From: Phycicoccus flavus
Lineage (GTDB): Bacteria; Actinomycetota; Actinomycetes; Actinomycetales; Dermatophilaceae
Direction of reading: 5' to 3'
Length of the DNA: 56,051 nt
Assembly: GCF_004025965.2 (NCBI RefSeq)
Contig: NZ_SAYU02000022.1
Span: 1-56,051, forward strand
Positions 51,529 through 56,051 of the stretch are shown here, one piece after another (the first letter of the stretch is position 1; the number at the start of each line of letters is the position of its first letter). A program made the translations under genes and the position numbers. The notes under the pieces are model-generated. The model ran no database searches and was not told the origin of the DNA. It saw only the letters and a list, made by a program, of their open reading frames with translations.

Positions 51529-51596
51529 CTCGGTGACATTTCGGGGTGACCCCGAAATGTCACCGAGACCCCCGTGACGAAACCGGGGTCTCGGTG
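51529..51596 (+). terminator. overlapping hairpins after menB
   Basis: Hairpin 1: 51529-51547 pairs with 51549-51567, a 19-bp stem with a one-base loop. Hairpin 2: CACCGAGACCCC (51561-51572) pairs with GGGGTCTCGGTG (51585-51596). They share bases 51561-51567, so they cannot both form. They sit between menB and ppc on the same strand. A terminator is likely; the overlap could allow two states. Confidence 0.6.
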
Positions 51597-51710
51597 ACGA
51601 ACCGGGGTGTCGCGCCCGTCGGCGTCCCCGCCCGCCCCACCCGCACCACCCGCACCGCCTCTGCGGGTTCGCCGGTCGGACGCGGACACACGCCCGTCAC
51701 GTGACTCGCG

Positions 51711-51716
51711 CAAGAT
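51711..51716 (+). promoter_or_regulatory. candidate -10 box of ppc (leaderless geometry)
   Basis: CAAGAT, then GGGCGGC (seven bases), then the ATG at 51724. The seven-base spacer is the same as before the Eis-like gene. Confidence 0.4.
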
Positions 51717-51723
51717 GGGCGGC

Positions 51724-54552
<2,829 letters not shown>

Positions 54553-54572
54553 CCCGGCTGCCGGGCTGGGTC

Positions 54573-54667
54573 CCGGGAACGGGCCGACGACCAGCACGGG
54601 GCCGCCGACCGTCGACCCGCCGCACCGGAGGCCGACCGGCCGCTGCGTGTCGTCCGCCCGTTCCCGG
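54573..54667. repeat. widely spaced inverted repeat between ppc and the marR gene
   Basis: CCGGGAACGGGC (54573-54584) and GCCCGTTCCCGG (54656-54667) are perfect 12-bp inverted repeats 71 bases apart, between convergent genes. They may help end transcription; the wide spacing makes this weak. Confidence 0.3.
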
Positions 54668-54698
54668 CCGCCGTCCCCCGGCCGCCGGCGCCGGCAGG

Positions 54699-55187
54699 TC
54701 AGCGCTCGGCGGGCACGTCCGGGTCGAGGTGGCGGTAGGGGTCGGTGACCTCGCGCAGCCGGTGCAGGGTCTCGACGAGCCGGGCCAGCTCGTCGGCGCC
54801 GAGGTGCTCGGCCCACTCCCGGTAGATGGCGGCCTCCTCGCGGGCGGCGACCTCCTGGACGGCCCGCCCGCGCGCGGCCATCCGGACGATCCGCGCCCGC
54901 GCGTCGTCGGGGTCGACGACCCGCTCGACGTAGCCGTTCTCCTCCAGGCGGTCGACGAGGAAGGACGCCGTCTGTTTCGTCACCTGCGCCGACTCCGCGA
55001 GCTCGCCGAGCCGGACCCCGTCGCCGCGGATCCGGGCGGCCACCCGCCCCTGCGCGATCGTCGTGTCGGTGAACCCGGCGGCGTGGACCGCGGCGAGGAT
55101 CCGCTGCTCCATGGCCCGGTGAGCGACGAACATGAGCACCCCCACACCCGGTCCGTCGCCATCTGCCCGCCACCCTTGCCGCGCCAT
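54699..55187 (-). CDS. MarR-family transcriptional regulator
   Basis: This 162-residue winged-helix regulator has the recognition region RLGELAESAQVTKQTASFLVDRLEENGYVERVVDPDDARARIV, a clear MarR pattern (helix-turn-helix then the DDAR wing). The N-terminal 18 residues (MARQGWRADGDG ...) are not typical, so a GTG about 14 codons in (VGVLMFVAH) could be the true start. It is divergent from the DinB-like gene, with a palindrome between them that is probably its own operator. Confidence 0.85.
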   Translation of the reverse strand: MARQGWRADGDGPGVGVLMFVAHRAMEQRILAAVHAAGFTDTTIAQGRVAARIRGDGVRLGELAESAQVTKQTASFLVDRLEENGYVERVVDPDDARARIVRMAARGRAVQEVAAREEAAIYREWAEHLGADELARLVETLHRLREVTDPYRHLDPDVPAER

Positions 55188-55198
55188 GATCGTCAGAG

Positions 55199-55220
55199 TA
55201 TCGTACTAATTGGTTCGATA
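55199..55220. promoter_or_regulatory. MarR-type operator
   Basis: The 22 bases from TATCGTAC to GTTCGATA form an interrupted palindrome around AATT, with 18 of 22 positions self-complementary. They lie midway between the marR-like gene and the divergent DinB-like gene and overlap the latter's TAGCCT -10 box, the layout of an autoregulated MarR pair. Confidence 0.65.
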
Positions 55221-55224
55221 GCCT
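55219..55224 (+). promoter_or_regulatory. -10 box of the DinB-like gene
   Basis: TAGCCT gives a short leader with GGGAGG before the GTG at 55246. It overlaps the right edge of the MarR-type palindrome by two bases. Confidence 0.45.
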
Positions 55225-55245
55225 GACGACCAACGGGAGGACGCC

Positions 55246-55923
55246 GTGCCGACACCGATCACGCAGGATGAGAGCTGGCGCGTCATCGACGCGGTCCGGG
55301 TCGAGGTCGCGGACCTCTTCGACGGCCTGACCCCCGAGCAGCGGCGCCGGCCGTCCCTGTGCGACGCCTGGACGGTGCGCGACGTCGCCGCGCACCTGTC
55401 GATGGCGGCCCTGGCGAGCACCGGGTTCGCCCTCCGGACCGCGGCCCGGCAGGGCTTCCGGTTCGACGCCGTCATCCGGGAGGGCACCCTCGCGTGGTCC
55501 CGCGGCCTCGACGACGCCGCCGTCAGCGGCAGCCTGCGCGGGCTCGTCGGGGTCCGCCGGCTGGCCCCCAGCACCATGTGGCGCGACCCGCTCATCGACG
55601 CGCTGGTCCACGTCCACGACCTCGCCGACCCGCTCGGACTCCCGGTCACCGAGCATCCCGAGGCCGCCGCGACCGCCGCCGACTGGGCGTGGGGCCGGCC
55701 GCCGCTGGGCTTCCCGTTCCTGCCCACCTGGCGGCTGCGCGGGCTGCGTCTCGTCGCCACCGACGTCGACTGGGCCCGCGGTGCCGGCGACGAGGTCCGC
55801 GGCCCGGTCACCGACCTGCTGCTGGTGTCCACGGGTCGACGGGGCGCCTACCCGCGCCTCGAGGGCCCCGGCGCCGACCGGGCCCGCGCGGTGGTCGCCG
55901 AGCCGAAGGGCGCCCCCGCCTAG
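55246..55923 (+). CDS. DinB-fold, probably mycothiol-dependent enzyme (maleylpyruvate-isomerase-like)
   Basis: This 225-residue protein has the N-terminal LCDAWTVRDVAAHL (His50) and the central DALVHVHDLADPLG (His122, His124, Asp125), the metal-binding triad of the DinB/MDMPI four-helix family. Members use mycothiol as cofactor or thiol substrate. The C-terminal LLLVSTGRRGAYPRLEGPGAD is family-like, so the protein is close to full length even though its TAG stop is one base before the putative IS end. The ligand is unknown; control by the adjacent MarR protein suggests response to a small toxic compound. Confidence 0.8.
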   Translation: MPTPITQDESWRVIDAVRVEVADLFDGLTPEQRRRPSLCDAWTVRDVAAHLSMAALASTGFALRTAARQGFRFDAVIREGTLAWSRGLDDAAVSGSLRGLVGVRRLAPSTMWRDPLIDALVHVHDLADPLGLPVTEHPEAAATAADWAWGRPPLGFPFLPTWRLRGLRLVATDVDWARGAGDEVRGPVTDLLLVSTGRRGAYPRLEGPGADRARAVVAEPKGAPA

Positions 55924-55969
55924 ATGTACCCGGCCAGGACGTTGGTGACGGATAGGCGTTGACGACGAG

Positions 55970-56024
55970 GAGAACCTCCGGGTGGGGTGTGGGTGTCTAA
56001 GTCCTACTCCGCCCGGAGGTTCTC
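55970..56024 (+). promoter_or_regulatory. inverted repeat that masks the transposase ribosome-binding site
   Basis: GAGAACCTCCGGG (55970-55982) is the exact reverse complement of CCCGGAGGTTCTC (56012-56024). The right arm contains the GGAGG Shine-Dalgarno sequence and touches the GTG start. An RNA that enters from upstream would pair the two arms; an RNA started in the 29-base loop (TAAGTC-like -10 near 55998) would lack the left arm. Confidence 0.65.
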
Positions 56025-56051
56025 GTGGCCCACGCTAACGCTCGTCTGACT
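56025..56051 (+). CDS. IS481-family transposase, N-terminal fragment
   Basis: Only nine codons are in the window: GTG then codons for AHANARLT. The sequence M-A-H-A-N-A-R-L-T is the usual start of IS481-type transposases. GGAGG lies six bases upstream. The rest is beyond the window, so the assignment is provisional. Confidence 0.6.

Larger units (their letters stand above)
55925..56051 (+). mobile_element. left end of an IS481-family-like insertion sequence (cut by the window edge)
   Basis: The segment ends with a transposase start. The boundary is uncertain: TGT at 55925 would fit the TGT ends of the family; TGT at 55994 is the alternative. The target duplication and right end lie outside the window. 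Confidence 0.55.

Overview
This is a high-GC actinobacterial chromosome segment. Supporting signs are overlapping GTGA/ATGA gene junctions, many apparently leaderless genes, menaquinone (not ubiquinone) genes, a mycothione reductase, and an end sequence that looks like an IS481-type element. Protein style suggests Micrococcales, perhaps Intrasporangiaceae; that placement is an impression, not a computed result. Almost all of the window is respiratory-chain and menaquinone housekeeping DNA.

Layout: 1-523 is non-coding and carries two diverged 88-bp tandem repeats. 524-4927 holds an MDR oxidoreductase, aminopeptidase N (minus) and glucosamine-6-phosphate deaminase. 4969-15735 (minus) is htpX plus a second, incomplete complex I set (nuoA2, B2, C2, H2, I2, J2, K2, L2, M2, N2) with no nuoD, E, F or G. 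This set is interrupted between nuoB2 and nuoC2 by a YrdB/DUF2568 gene and a rifampin ADP-ribosyltransferase (arr) bounded by 45-bp direct repeats. Divergent from nuoA2 is korAB (2-oxoacid:ferredoxin oxidoreductase) followed by a RarD-like transporter. 19837-37416 (minus) is a complete nuoABCDEFGHIJKLMN operon ending in a long-chain polyprenyl diphosphate synthase, preceded by a likely Rex operator. 37656-51509 carries menaquinone genes: menG/ubiE, menF, a MenJ-like reductase, menD, menC and menB. Interspersed are an Eis-like acetyltransferase, a secreted beta-propeller/cell-wall-binding protein, a WXG100-like plus alpha/beta-hydrolase pair, and mycothione reductase. 51724-55923 has PEP carboxylase, a MarR regulator and a divergent DinB/mycothiol-dependent enzyme. 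The window ends in the left end of an IS481-type element.

How they work together: the 14-subunit complex I passes NADH electrons into menaquinone. The head group of that quinone comes from MenF/D/C/B (MenE and MenA are not here), its tail from the prenyl synthase, and its final methylation and saturation from MenG and MenJ. The second complex lacks the NADH-oxidising module and sits beside a ferredoxin-reducing 2-oxoacid oxidoreductase, which suggests a ferredoxin-linked quinone reductase; it would still need a NuoD from somewhere else. Only the complete operon shows a Rex-type (NADH/NAD+) operator.

The most interesting items are the ferredoxin-linked partial complex I without NuoD, the tandem repeats at the left end, the arr insertion, the extended NuoE with a C-terminal sunset-like domain, the ribosome-site-sequestering inverted repeat at the IS end, and the regular leaderless -10/start geometry seen at many genes.
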